This document shows positions 1 through 11,792 of a DNA stretch of 64,000 nucleotides, in pieces. This stretch comes from Zea mays (Eukaryota; Streptophyta; Magnoliopsida; Poales; Poaceae). Numbering within the stretch: position 1 is the stretch's first letter; every line of letters starts with the position of its first letter. The position numbers and the translations under genes are program-made. The stretch is from NCBI RefSeq assembly GCF_902167145.1, contig NC_050097.1:43694095-43758094 (forward strand). Reading direction: 5' to 3'. The notes beneath the pieces are model-generated. The model saw only the letters and a list, made by a program, of their open reading frames with translations. It searched no databases and had not been told where the DNA came from.

Positions 1-658
1 AAAGGGGGCATGACTTTAGAATTGTGAACACCAGTCTGATCTCTCTATTTGGCATTGTGGTAGTTTTACATGTGTTTCTACTCACGAATATAATAGTGCG
101 TAACTTTTGGTTGTCAACATCAAGAATCACACATATGTTGTTCTAATAGAGGCATCAAACAAACATACTTGGGACATCATCAGAAGCCATTGTAAACTGT
201 CAGGTAATGTTATAACTTTAATTGAAATCGTCATACAGCTACATATCTGGAACCTGGAGTACTGAACCTACCACTGTATTCAGTTTCATTAAGTTTGTAG
301 AATGTGCCAATGTACATGACATGTCTCATACTTAGTTAAGTAAGTGAAGGCAAGATAGTTGCACAAAATGACAATATCCAAAAGAAAGTCAAATGCTTAA
401 CCTTATTAAGGTCCGCTATCATATCAGAAGGAATCCCAGTAGAAAAGCATCTCCAACCATTTGATCTTGCTACTATTGGGAGAAAGGATCGGAGGATGGA
501 CATCTTAAGCGCACCAAAGTGTTGCTATGGTTCTGCAACAAGGAAACATAGAGAAGTTTTACAACATGCTTACTTTGTATATAAACGGCAATTCTATGCC
601 ACAGGATGGCAGGACCCTACTCATCTGAACAAGCAACATAATTTTCTGTTTAAATAGA
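1..658. other. Intergenic DNA, no gene seen
   Basis: AT-rich sequence with no long open frame, no recognisable protein similarity and no paired transposon termini. It may be ordinary intergenic DNA or old transposon debris. Confidence 0.5.
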
Positions 659-666
659 CTAGCACA

Positions 667-1561
667 CAATGTTTTCAGATCGGCTGATCGCTCCTGAATC
701 CTGATCGCCAGAGGGGCGATCAGCCGACTAATCAGGATTAGTCGACGACCAGCCCGATTAACCGGGCTCTGATCGGTCAATCAGACATCCTGATCGTCCA
801 GGGCTATAGGAACCGATCAACCTTCATATATATAACTACACGCCCATGGACATGGCTTCAGGTTCAGGCTTTCAACAAGGCAAACAGTCATACGTGATAC
901 GCCCATGGACATGGGCAGGGCAGCAACAGGCCAACAGCCATAGTGCCATACTACAACATGAAGCAAATAATCACTGGAAGGTTTCAGGCTTTCAGCATCT
1001 AAGTAAAACTGAAAACCAACAAACATGGACATGGGCAGCAACAGGCCAACAGCCATACGCCCATACCTACAGGCTACAGTACAACAGCACCAGAAAACAG
1101 GGACAAGCTCTGAATCTGGATTCTGGAGACTGGAGACCGTACCTGCAGGCCGGCTGCTGGCGCCGCCGCGCGGGGGATGGAGGAGGGACCGAGGGGGACG
1201 ATGCCGCCGTATCCCCCGTCACCGGTAGCGCGCCGCTGTCACCTGCACAGTGTTCCGCTAGGGTTCCTCCCAGCTGGTTGCCTGGTTCGTGTAGTGTGTG
1301 CCTGGGGCCTGGGCGTTGCTCTGTTGGCTCTGGTTGTGCAGCTTCTGCTCACGTGGTAGGAATCGGGAAAAAGGAAGCTGGGCTGGGCCGCTGGGCAAGT
1401 GAAGTGGGCCACTGCACCGAAATTTCAATCCAGCCAGGCAGGCTGATCGTTACTAAACTAATCGGACGCCCTGATCTCGTCCCGATTGATCGGCTCTAGA
1501 GTTACGATCAGTCGATTAATTGCTGATTAATTGCGACTAATCGGACGTTCTGAAAACACTG
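667..1561. mobile_element. hAT-type non-autonomous element, 895 bp
   Basis: An 8-bp direct repeat CTAGCACA flanks the element exactly (659-666 and 1562-1569). The termini are inverted repeats: the left end reads CAATGTTTTCAGA and the right end, read inward, CAGTGTTTTCAGA (12 of 13 match). An 8-bp TSD with a CA(A/G)TG end is typical of the hAT superfamily. The ends are rich in GATTAATC/CTGATCG-type short inverted motifs. The middle (about 840-1360) holds imperfect repeats around CCATGGACATGG and a GC-rich block (1140-1360), unlike the AT-rich flanks. No transposase is encoded. A 217-codon plus-strand frame (846-1499) lies inside but resembles no known protein. Confidence 0.85.
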
Positions 1562-1569
1562 CTAGCACA

Positions 1570-2369
1570 TGTTACAAACAAATTCCATCTACCAATTTTC
1601 AGAAATAATCTAGGCATCTAGCAGAGTCTGCCTACTTTTAATCAAGATACTTCATCATCCGTTTTTCTAGAACATAGCAAAACACTTTGTCACATTTTGA
1701 TTCAAAAACAAGGCAAGTCATCCATTTATAATTGAATCTGAACATAACTCTATCTATCACACAACTTCATCTAAACTCCCTTAGTACACAAATCATCACA
1801 AGTAACGGATATGAGCACCAACCAAAAAAAAAACAGTAAAGCTAAACAGTAAAATCTAGTGTGGGCGTAAAACAAATCACCTGATTGATGTATAGACAGA
1901 TTAAAAATACTCTTGGCATTAGATTGAAGGGCACACCAAATCACATATCGTATGATTGGTTCCCTGCATCTGCCAAGTATCTGCAGCCGCGGATACTTAA
2001 AGCATCTCTTGTTTGGTTTGTTGCATGGACCAACCAGATTCTAGACATGCAAAACTTAGCTCCCAGCCAGGCTCTCTCGGTGCTCGCGTGAGGAGCATCG
2101 CTGCAGGTGCAGGCTGAGTCCATGCATATGTGAGTCTGAACACACATTTCTGTATAAATCTAAACAGCTAACCAAACAAGAGTCTCTTGTATATGTTTAG
2201 CCTGTTTAGTTGGAGCCTGGTTCTTCTTGTACATGCTCATGTGGTCATGCTCTACGTATCCGTGAACCAAACATATGGATAGGAGATCTAGGGGTCTACG
2301 GATGAGTGGCTCCCGAGGCGATTTATGCATCTCAGCCTTATTCCAGATCAATCACCTGCCGCTGCATAA
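1570..2369. other. Intergenic DNA, no gene seen
   Basis: No convincing coding frame. From about 2150 the sequence contains scattered GTTTGGTT/AACCAAAC words like those at Harbinger-type ends, so this may be an older related insertion whose ends I could not define. Confidence 0.35.
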
Positions 2370-2560
2370 GTGGATGCAAGTAATAATATCATTCCGTGTG
2401 TTTGGTTCCTTGGCTAGGCAAAGCCTGGTTCATAAGCTCATGCAGGCCAAGCCAAGCCTGTATAAGTGGATGCAAGTAATAATTTGTGTGGTTGTTTGGT
2501 TGACTGTACGTAACTAGACAGGATTTAGCGGGCACGTGTTTGGTGGACACATGTATAATT
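2370..2560. repeat. Direct repeats at left end of the Harbinger element
   Basis: The block ATAAGTGGATGCAAGTAATAA occurs at about 2367 and again at about 2462, each time followed by a TGTTTGGTT word. A degraded third copy (TTGAATGCAAGTAATATAGG) lies near 2560. The same sequence style occurs inverted near 8094-8172, so these look like duplicated subterminal segments of a transposon end. Confidence 0.5.
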
Positions 2561-2647
2561 GAATGCAAGTAATATAGGACACACTTGTACGTGCTACTGG
2601 CTATACCTTAGGTAGTAGAAATACAAATAATATCAAAGAACAGACCT

Positions 2648-2850
2648 TTGCCATACTATCAAATTACAAATCTTTGTAACAACATAAAATTCCGGCTACT
2701 ATCAAATTACAGATCTTTGCCATACTATCAAATTACAGATTTTTGTAACAACATAAAATTCCAGCTACTATCAAATTTTGTACAGAATTATATAGGAATA
2801 TTATCAGCTAATATCAGCTTTGTCATACTAAGCTACTATCAGCTACTATC
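2648..2850. repeat. AT-rich tandem repeats
   Basis: About three imperfect copies of a roughly 45-bp unit containing ACTATCAAATTACA and TTTGTAACAACATAAAATTC, then short CAGCTACTATCA repeats. Non-coding. Confidence 0.6.
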
Positions 2851-3199
2851 AAGCTACTCACTGCAGTGTACAAATTATGAAACCAAATTATACAAGTCTG
2901 AAAAATTCTAGTTTGACAGAGATAGTAGTAACAGCTACTACAGTACTAACAGTTTGACATAGATAGTAGTAACAGCTGCAGTGTACACAATTTACACTTG
3001 TTTCTTTGATCCAGTAAACAAGATTAGCCTCAACTTTCATTGACCACTATCTTTGCATACCAGGTTAGCATCATAGGCACATACCAAACTCGTTAATTAT
3101 TGTAAGAACAAGAGTATAATATCAGTTCTTAATCATCAACAGATATCAATTCTTAACCAGCAAACATGTCTACAAATAGACCAATAAACAAGCCAACAG

Positions 3200-3530
3200 G
3201 GAAATGCATAGAACTCAAGAAACATCATTGTTCTATCCAAGTGTAGCATATCTCTTCTCAAACAGGGAAATGCATAGAACTCAGGAAAACATCATTGTTC
3301 TATTCAAGTGTAGCATATCTATTCTCAAATAAGGAAATCCATAGAACTCAAGTTAATCCATAGAACTCAGTGAAACATCATTATTCTATGAAAATGTAGC
3401 ATATCTGTTCTTAAGTACCATATAGGATATAGAGAATACATCAAGTGTAGCACATTTGTTCTTAAACAGCATAAAAGGACAGACATATCCGAGCAAGTGT
3501 AGCATATCTGTTCTTAAGCATTATATAGGA
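3200..3530. repeat. Degenerate tandem array, about 60-75 bp units
   Basis: Four to five imperfect copies of a unit with CATAGAACTCAAG, an ACATCATTGTTCTAT core and AAGTGTAGCATATCTGTTCT. It lies just beyond the 3' end of the minus-strand ORF1 pseudogene and is probably non-coding. Confidence 0.65.
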
Positions 3531-3549
3531 ATAGGATAGACAGATCAGA

Positions 3550-4543
3550 TCAGATGTGGTAGTGCTTGACTAGGAAAGTCTTGAGCCATAGGTCACGATC
3601 ATCAGGAGTCATGTCCAGGAACACTAGGGATGTGGCCTTGTGCTCCATCATGTGGTTAAGGGCATACATGAGAGCCTCCCTAGAGAACCCAGGACAATTT
3701 ATTACAGCATTATAGATCCCAGATTCCCAGGTGCTGCTTCAGCATGGATGCTTTCACGGGCAATAGCAGCAACATCTGAAACAACTTGTTTCATCCCATT
3801 GAACACAACAACATCCTCATCAGTCATGAACCTCTTCCTCTTCCCTAAGTTAGGCTTGTTATCATTGGACTCACTAGGGGTACCCTTGTCAACAGTCTTC
3901 CCCTTGTTAGTTAGATTGGAACAATCAACAAACTTTGAGTTCACTTCAATGCCATCATCTAGGATGTCAACAATGTCAGTTGGCTTGCCCAAAGGCTCAT
4001 TTGAACCCATTGCAAACTTACCTGTGGCAACCCCACTTCCAAATATGATTTGCATAGGCATATAGTTCTCTATGGGCCTATTGAGGTAATCAGCATCTTT
4101 TGGGTGATCCTATTGAGTTAGCAACTCAAGTTAGAACAAGAGAATTTGAAGTGGAAGAGTGGCATTAACAAGTTAGAAAAATAGAAGGTATTGGTCCTAA
4201 CCTTGATGTAAGCAACATAATGACCCTCTTCTAAGCTTATGACAAAGTTATCCTCATCCCAAAGAGCGCCACTAATGTCCTTCAGTTTGCAAACCTTAAC
4301 CCACCTTGACCTCCACTTACGAAGGTGATTGTACACTTGTTGGCCTGTTACTTCTTGGCCACAGAACTCAGATACATTTTTAGCAACAGAGTTAAGGTGG
4401 ATTTCCTTAAAACCCTTGTTAGTCTTAACCCCATTTCCTATCAAGTCAACAAAACGACGGAGAACAAACCCAGACATTACAGCAGTCCACCTAAGAGCAG
4501 GCCTAGCCCCCTGACCAGCAACCTCAAAGACCATGTCAGCCAT
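3550..4543 (-). pseudogene. PIF/Harbinger ORF1, SANT/Myb-like DNA-binding protein
   Basis: PIF/Harbinger elements encode, beside the transposase, a Myb/SANT-like protein thought to help bind the transposon ends. Here the start is taken at MADMVFEVAG (codon at 4541-4543). Exon 1 runs to 4202 and holds the SANT/Myb-like region, with spaced aromatic and basic residues (RWTAVM, LRRFVDLIGNG, GFKEIHLNSVAKNV, VYNHLRKWRSRW). A GT-AG intron (about 4110-4201) joins it to exon 2 (from 4109), which continues as DHPKDADYLNRPIENY and a basic KRKRF patch. Near 3725 the frame shifts. The typical C-terminus (FSREALMYALNHMMEHKA, then a WLKTFLVKH-like end) continues in another frame to a stop at 3550-3552. It lies directly downstream of the transposase on the same strand. 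Confidence 0.7.
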
Positions 4544-4659
4544 AGCTGGAACAAGTAAAAGATTAGGGAGGAGATAGAGATTAGGGGGAGATAGTAGAAG
4601 TAGAAGAAAATAGCAGAAGTAGCATAGAAGTAATATAGATAGTAGAAGTAGCATAGAAG

Positions 4660-4935
4660 AGTAACAAAGAAAGTAATGACATAGGAAAGTTCATCATTGC
4701 TAGTAATGACATAGGAAAGTTCATCATTGCTAGTCGACAATGGTATCAGGATGTAAGTAATGTCATCATTGCAACTGAGCACATCACATAAAGGAACTTG
4801 GCACAAAGAAAGTGAGTTCAAAATTGTAGATAGTTCATCATTGCTAATAGACAATGTTCTCAGCCAACTTAGCACAAAGAAAGTGAGTTCAAAATTGTAG
4901 ATAGTTCATCATTGCTAATAGACAATGTTCTCAAC
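4660..4935. repeat. Short tandem duplications upstream of ORF1
   Basis: Two copies of AGTAATGACATAGGAAAGTT (about 4670-4730), then two copies of a roughly 70-bp unit with GCACAAAGAAAGTGAGTTC and TCATCATTGCTAATAGACAA (about 4800-4935). It lies between the two transposon genes. Confidence 0.7.
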
Positions 4936-4988
4936 CAACTTAGCACAATACATAATGACCACTATCCCCTATGTGAGGCCCTATTCTG

Positions 4989-6243
4989 TCACATTTGTTG
5001 AGCCCAATTGTCCCTGGTAGCATACCATGCAGCATTGTCCATGACAAAGTCATGGGGAGCTTCCTCATGAACTTGATTTGCAACCCATGTTTCTTCCAGT
5101 GGAATATGTTCATCATTCCCATGACGAAGAATCCAGTTGTGGAGGATACAACAGGCTAGGACTAGCTTTACTTGTGTCTTGTATGGATGGAAAAGGTTTG
5201 TTGTATAATATTTTGAATATGTTCTTCAAAGCACCAAAGGCCCTCTCTATTGTCACCCTTAGTGATGAATGTCTAAGGTTGAAGAGTTCTTTGGGGTTCT
5301 GTGGATTTCTCCCCCCATATTCACTCAAGTGGTACCGTGTGGCACGATAAGGGGGTAAAAACCTAGGTCTGACAGCATAACCAGCATCCACAAGGTAAAA
5401 TTTACCTAACATCATATATCATATATTAGGGCATTGTAAACCAATATTAGGGGATACCAAGGAAACTAGTTTTTACCTTGGGGCACTTTTAGACCATCTT
5501 CTCTCTCAAGGGCATCAGCAAGGATAAGGGCATCATGTGTTGATCCCTCCCAGCCAGCAAGAACATATGTAAACCTTAGATCAAAGTCTACAACAGCTAA
5601 GATGTTTTGTGTTTTGGTGTGTTTCCTACCAAGGAAGGCAGTCCTCTAATTTCTAGGAACTCTTGCTAGCACATGAGTGCCATCAATGGCACCAATACAG
5701 TCCTACACATTGGGACAAACATTTGCTACTACAAACCCAACATGAAAAGTAGTGGTGTGTTTGGATTTGGCTGACCTTGAAATATGGGTACCATCTGTGG
5801 CTATCTCTAATTTTGGTTGGTGTGGCAGTTGAAGGTGGCAAGATCATTTCATTCCTCAGTTCACCAACAACATACAATACTTCCTTGAAGTATCTGCTAA
5901 TGGTCTCAATAGACCTTCGAAAGGTCATGTGTATAACTCTAAACCTTTGGTTATGACCTACCACATGTAAAAACATGGCAACCTGCTCCTCTACTGAGAT
6001 ATGAATACTATCTCTCAATAGTTGCCTAGTCCGAAAAAGGTCACACAACTGCATAAAAGGGGCTCTTCTCATCCTGAGTAAGTCAACACACTCAACATCA
6101 GTGGATTCATAAATGAATCTCAGGTTGTTTTGCCTCTCTTGGTCTCTTTGGTGCATTGGGCCATAAGTGATACACCTCCTAGCATGCAGTCGATGCCTCA
6201 ACCATGCATCCAACCAGGCTGACATAACTGCTACAAGGACCAC
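4989..6243 (-). pseudogene. PIF/Harbinger DDE transposase (broken)
   Basis: This is the enzyme that would cut and paste the element. Exon 1 (start uncertain, about 6243, to 5774) carries the N-terminal region (LLRMRRAPFMQLCDLFRTR, HNQRFRVIHMTFRRS, YFKEVLYVVGEL), as in HARBI1-like proteins. A phase-0 GT-AG intron (5703-5773) leads to exon 2 (5477-5702), with the first catalytic Asp in GAIDGTH and the second in the AGWEGSTHDALI block. A second intron (5406-5476) leads to exon 3 (from 5405), with YLVDAGYAVRPRFLPPYR, FNLRHSSLR and the catalytic Glu in IERAFGALK. Two lesions are visible: an in-frame TAG at 5646-5648, just after the first Asp, and a frameshift near 5205. The usual tail (VLACCILHNWIL) then reads in another frame to a TGA at 4989-4991. 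Confidence 0.82.
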
Positions 6244-6309
6244 TGCCTTTGCAATTAGCCGACGGCGTGCAATAGCAGGATTCGTTGCTAGGGTAATAAA
6301 ATAGAAAAA

Positions 6310-6745
6310 ATGAGATTAGAGGCATATTAGCATCATAGAACATTGATCTATAGCTCAGAGGCATATTAGCATCATAGAACATTGATCTATAGCTCAGAAC
6401 ATAAAAGTTTTAACATAGTGATGTGCTAGTTGCAAATATATGATAACAAATTCTTACACGAGCCATGGCTGCGACATACAAGAGATGCGCCACCCAGAGG
6501 CATTGAAACATCACATACCATTGATTGACAGCCCAGAGAGTAATAAAAAGTATGAATATATTCAAAAGTAACCATAGAACTCAGCTCAACATCATCGATC
6601 CTAGATAATTAGGACTAAGATAGGTGCCATGTTGATCCTAGCTAATTAGGATCGAACAAATAGCCTAAACCACGGCTGCGAAATACAAGAGATGCGCCAC
6701 CCAGAGGTATTGAAGCATCACATACCATTGATTGACAACTTAGAG
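6310..6745. repeat. Direct duplications upstream of the transposase
   Basis: A roughly 55-bp unit with GAGGCATATTAGCATCATAG and ATTGATCTATAGCTCAGA is tandemly duplicated (about 6318-6400). A unit of about 70 bp with GAGATGCGCCACCCAGAGG and CACATACCATTGATTGACA occurs at about 6480 and again near 6690. Confidence 0.7.
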
Positions 6746-7744
6746 ACTTAAACAAGTATGAGAACAGCAAGTTGCAACAATAGCTCAACCAGTTTAGACA
6801 TTCAAGGTAACATCCAGCTCAAAATTATTTATTCATACAAATTAAAGTAGTAAATTGACAGCTCAAAATTTACTGATGATCCTACAGACAGTGGAAGTGG
6901 TGAAAACACTGACATGAGTAATCTACACACTAAAATTATACAGGCAAAGATCAGCAATGAAATAATTTGAAATCTAGCTATATAGACAGCAAGAATATTA
7001 TATAGATCAGCAATGAAGGTGCAACTGCAAAAATTGAGCAAATGTTGTTTGTGCTGATCAATGTTTAATTAAATGAGTCAAATGAGCATCATTCAGCTAA
7101 CATTAACATTCAATGGTAAAATTTAGAGCCAACATTGAACCAATATTGAAGCAAACTACAGAGCCAATCTAGCTATCATTCAAGCAATACTCAAAGCCAA
7201 CATTTAGCTATATTCAGGCAAAAGTGATAGCCACCATTCAACTAACATTCAAGCAAATACAGAGCCAACATTCAGTTAATATTCACTGCAAATGGATCTA
7301 GCTAGAGAGTAGGCAAATGGAGCTCAGAGCCAACATTCAGTTAATACAGGTGGCTTTCGCTTGCAATTTCGCAACACATAAAATTCCCATATTCTCAAAT
7401 CTGAAATCTAGCTAAAAGGAAATATCTTGAAATCTAGCTAGAGAGCAGGCAATTGAAGAGCTCGACATGGACTAGATCTGAGAAAACCTAACACTTGGGA
7501 CAGTCTAGATCTGAGAAAATCAACATCAAGCTACACCAGTCCGAGAAAATGTGACACAATACCACGAAATACACAACCATAACTACCAAAATATTACTCA
7601 ACATTCTCAGATCTAAGAAAATATTCACAAGACGGACAACCAAATCGGACCAAGATCTTGTAGCAAGGGGAAGAGTGCAAGAGAATATCAAACCTCATAC
7701 CTTTTGACGCACCCTGAAGGATTCAGATCCTCACCAGCCACGAG
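6746..7744. other. AT-rich spacer inside the Harbinger element
   Basis: No coding frame recognised. Between about 7080 and 7350 a loosely repeated motif (GAGCCAACATTCAGCTAA-like) recurs several times. The segment lies upstream of the minus-strand transposase and may be its leader or promoter, or filler. Confidence 0.35.
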
Positions 7745-7975
7745 AGTGGAGGGTGCGAGAGCTCGAGGGCGACAAGGGACGGGGGAGTGAGAGCTCGAGG
7801 CCGATAGGAGACAGGGTGGGAGAGCTCGAGGGCGAGAGGAGACAGGGGACGGAGAGCTCGAGGGCGAGAGGAGACGGGGGGAGAGCTCGAGGGCGAGAGG
7901 AGACGGGGGGGAGGCGGAGAGCTCGACGGCGAGAGGAGACGGGGAGGGAGAGCTCGAGGGCGATGGGAGAGAAAC
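7745..7975. repeat. GC-rich purine minisatellite
   Basis: Roughly eight imperfect copies of a 25-32 bp unit built on GAGAGCTCGAGGGCGA and GGAGACGGGG. It is strongly strand-asymmetric (purines on plus). It opens long low-complexity frames on both strands that I do not regard as genes. It sits near the right end of the Harbinger element. Confidence 0.75.
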
Positions 7976-8172
7976 CCTAGCGGGACTGTGCAAGCGCGTC
8001 CTGGCTCGCGAGGAACAGAAGTTTTGCTCGTATCCCGTGGGCCTGGATGAGCGTGTGTATTTGCATGAGTGTGACCTGGCCCAGAGATGAAATCAGTCAA
8101 CCAAACAACTGGGCTCATTTTATTTTTGCATCCGATGGACCATGCACTAGAGGACGCGGGCAACCAAACATA

Positions 8173-8562
8173 CAGATTATATCGGTTCGATAACCAACCA
8201 CTTTATTTAGTGCTACTCTCTCCTATGTTAAGTAATGAACACATAAATCAGGCTATAAAAGGAAATTTTGTGATGTCGACTGTGACCTTGTTATCTGTTT
8301 AGCTGAGGGATACAACGATTTTATACCGTCAATTGTGACCTTGTGATCTGAAAGTTTAATCTGAGGAATGGTCGCTGATACGACCCATAACGTTTATTTA
8401 CATCTCTATCTCGGTTTTACATACTTGTCGAAATTTGGAGTTGTTTTGGTTACTTGTTCTTTCCTTCTCCTCCTCTATTGTTTTTTAAAAAACCTTTGAT
8501 TCTTTTGAGATGATTTGGTTTGAGGATTGATTGGTGGTGAGTTGCACTACTCAGACCATTGT
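8173..8562. other. Intergenic DNA, no gene seen
   Basis: No coding frame or defined transposon. A short duplicated phrase (TGTGACCTTGT followed by TATCTG or GATCTG) occurs at about 8280 and 8335. Confidence 0.4.
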
Positions 8563-11500
8563 TGTAATACCTAAATTTGTAACTCTTATGAAAAGAGAAT
8601 ATTTTCTTTATATATATGTGGGTGTACCATCTTTAGTTACTACCACATGTGATTAAACACCATCAAAAGGGGATTAAATGACCAATAACACCTAAATATA
8701 TCATGCATCATGCTGAGTTTTTATATGATTGTGCATTAAATAAAATAATAAGGATAATAATAGTAAGGTAATATTTACTAGAAGTTGGATTAAAATCATA
8801 AATAGAAAACTAGGGTTGAAAATAAGAAAAGAAAAAGAAAGTATATAAAATATAAATAAAATATTTCCCAAAGTGGTATTTCTTAAAGTTCACAATATAA
8901 TACGAGACAAAGTATGCACAAGGTTTGAATTTAAAACTTGAATTCAAATTGAAGTTGGGAATAAAGAAAAATAGAAATGAAATAAAAAGGAAAAAAGACC
9001 AAAACTCGGTTTGGGCCGGCAACCAACCTATTCAGCCCACCCAAGCTTTCCTCACCCGCGCAGCCCAACCCCGTCGCTGCCACTGCGCCGTTGGGCCCAC
9101 GCACCAGTCGCACTTAAACCACCCGCGCGCACTGCCTTCTCCCTCTCGCTCTCGCGCACTGACATCTGGGCCTGCGTTGCCAGGGTCTTCCTCATCCCGC
9201 AGACTTCGGATGTCGTTGCCGCCGCCGCGCAAATTCCAGCCAGCTGGTGCAACGGCTTGCCGAACCAGTCGTCCGCACGGCTCGGTGGATAAATGCGCAG
9301 GCCGCGCTCCTCTTGCCATCCTACCTTCTTCCCCCATCTGTGCGCCTATTGCCATACTCGTCGGCCAGGAGCTCCCGCTGTCACATAATCCGCACCTCGC
9401 CGTCACCCGAAACCTAGGATCGGGCCAGGAACCTGCATCGAGCTGTTGTGAGGCTTTCCGCGACGCTATCGGGCGGAATCGACGACGGAGCGACCAGTAA
9501 TTGCTCACCGGAGTGTGCGGGGTACCGCCGAGCCGCCTGGACGCGTGGGCAGGGTCGTCACCGCTTCATACCGAGGTAATGCGCCCACCAACGGATTTGC
9601 CTTGACCTCCTCTATGCGTAGCGCTAGGGAATCGAAAACTTGACAGCTGGGCATGTAGATTGGGAGCTTCGGTTATGGCGCTCCGCCGCGGTGAGCGCGT
9701 CATCTGGAATTGGGGGTGTTCGGGGAAGGAGAACGGCTCCTGGTCGTCCGATCCCTATCGGGCGGGCGCGGTTGCCCTGCGTATACCGTTTCACACAGTA
9801 AAACTAGGACCGTTGGATGCGATCTGGGCGGATCCGGTGAACCCGAGTTGTGGCGAGCTGTCGGCCGCGGATTCATGATCGTGTGGCTGACATTGCATAC
9901 CCGTTCATAATTATTGTGATATGATCCTGACCGTCGGCTTCAGATCTGGCGACCAGGATCCGAAGATACCCCTTCGGCCGTCCAAAATTGCAAAAGAAAC
10001 CCTAGGGACTTAATAAATTAACCCGCCGTCCTATTAGTGGAGCGCTGTGCCTGGGAATCTTTATGCGAGCAGCCCCTGAGTTTTCTGGTTATTGAGACCC
10101 AGTCCAGTCAACTCGAAATTCAGATAAAAATAAAATAGAAATAGATTTTTAATGTATAGAACTTGTTTAATTTGTAGAAAATGCATATGAACTCCAATAT
10201 GGTCCATTCCAGTTCCTAAATTTTTATAATATTATTGTCTATCCAATAGTACCACTGTTTTTACATGAGATACACATTAAAATTTATTTCTCACTTAACC
10301 CTATATTAAATGCATGAAATCTTTGGAAATTCATAACTTAGAATATATAACTCCAAATTTAATGATTCCCGTTCCTGTGATCATATTTTAATGTCTAGTT
10401 TATTACTATATATTCTATTTGCATGTTTGATGTGATGTTAATTTATGCTATGCTATGTATGTATTGTGTTGATACGAGTAGACGAGCAAGCCACTGTGGA
10501 TTCTGAGGTTCAGTTGGTAGAGACTGCTGAGCAGGAGCTCGTTGAAGGCAAGTTGTGCCCTTGATCACTTCTTTTACCCATTCATGTTCTTATTAATCAT
10601 AATGATCTGCATAGGTTAATTTTGATGGGACCCAATAGGATACCCTAGATTTTGACTATCTTTATACCTTGTTTCACCACTGGTTTTACTACAAACTTTT
10701 TGGGTAGTATATGCTATTGCTTTATGTGGCTTTGGGTATAAAGATATTCATCACTCGTTGTTATACTTTTTATTATCTGTTTATTATTATTATTCATGAT
10801 AAGATCATTATGTTAATGGGAACATGGAGAACCACCCGGGAAAACAGTGCTACCACAAGGGTTTATGGGACGCCCTTGGCTGATTAACTAGGAAAGCTAG
10901 TGGATGACTACCTTACCCGAAAGGGGCAAGGGCAGTAGGGGAGTGGTCAGTGTAGGGAGGTCCTTGGGTTGATTTTGCTGCGATGGCGGTCAGGCGAGGG
11001 ATTCCTGCACTGGAGCTTCCTATAAACTGTAGCGGGTTTTCTAAAGCTAGTGGAACTTTGTAAAGGCCTCGTAGTGGTACCCTGCCTCGCTTCCTTGGTA
11101 GAGGTGTATGGAGTCTGATCAACTCTGTGGCAAATGGGTAACACGACTTGTGGGTAAAGATGTGCAACCTCTGCAGAGTGTAAAACTGGTATACTAGCCG
11201 TGCTCACAGTCATGAGCGGCTCGGACACTCACATGATTAATTTATGGAACTTAAACTTAATCTGTCATTTCATTGCATTTGAGATTATTTTATTATTACT
11301 TTTACTTATTATTTCTAAGGTTTGGTATTCACTTACACTTAGTAACTGCTAATAAAATTTTGACCAACTTATAAAAGCAATGCTCAGCTTCAGCCTTTAT
11401 TTCATTGATTAGCCTTACACTTCATGAACTCCCACCTTTGGTGAGTTCATGCCACATTATTCCCCACAACTTGTTGAGCGATGAACGTGTGTGAGCTCAC

Positions 11501-11792
11501 TCTTGCTGTCTCACACCCCCCCACAGGAGAAGAACAGGTGGTCGAAGATGAGCCGCCTAACACTGAGGCATTCGACTTGATCTAGGTGGCGTCTCCCAGT
11601 CAGCTTTTTGGCGCCAAGGATAGATTTTAGATCCTGCGATGTTTATCTTTTATTTTGTAAGACTTCCGCTATGTAATAAATACTCTGATTATTATGACAT
11701 TTATCTCTATACACTCTGTGATTATATATGTTGTCTTCTTTGGCGCATGTATGAGATGCACCCGGCTTTGTTCCTTAAAACCGGGTGTGACA
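8563..11792 (+). mobile_element. Solo LTR, Tekay/Del-type (Ty3/Gypsy)
   Basis: The segment starts TGTAATACC and ends CCGGGTGTGACA, the same end as the E4 LTRs (48701-52293). The 3' half is clearly related to them: both have TGTGCCCTTGATCACTTCTT, then GAACATGGAGAACCACCCGG, then CGAAAGGGGCAAGGGCAGTA. The flanks read ATTGT (8558-8562) and ATTGC (11793-11797), a 5-bp target duplication with one mismatch. No internal domain or second LTR is present, so unequal recombination between two LTRs probably removed the rest. It differs from E4 by having a single copy of the 53-bp unit that is triplicated there, and by extensive divergence in its 5' half. Confidence 0.78.

Larger units (their letters stand above)
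2396..8172 (-). mobile_element. Decayed PIF/Harbinger element (approximate ends)
   Basis: The element carries two minus-strand genes typical of PIF/Harbinger transposons: a SANT/Myb-like ORF1 (3550-4543) and a DDE transposase (4989-6243). Inverted similarity between the ends supports the limits. The 16-mer GTTGTTTGGTTGACTG at 2491-2506 is matched by its exact reverse complement at 8094-8109, each preceded outward by a GGATGCAA word. A further TGTTTGGTT word (2398-2407) pairs with its reverse complement near 8163-8171. I could not find the expected 3-bp TWA duplication, and the left end is internally duplicated, so the boundaries are estimates. Both genes are broken, so the copy is not autonomous. 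Confidence 0.6.

Noticed and set aside
3200..3530. Regularly spaced repeats that could suggest a CRISPR-like array
   Set aside because: Units are imperfect, contiguous and AT-rich, without unique spacers, in a plant nuclear context. It is an ordinary decayed tandem repeat.
7688..8163. Overlapping Ser/Pro/Arg-rich minus-strand frames over the purine minisatellite
   Set aside because: Low-complexity by-products of the GAGCTCGAGGGCGA repeat; several frames are open at once.
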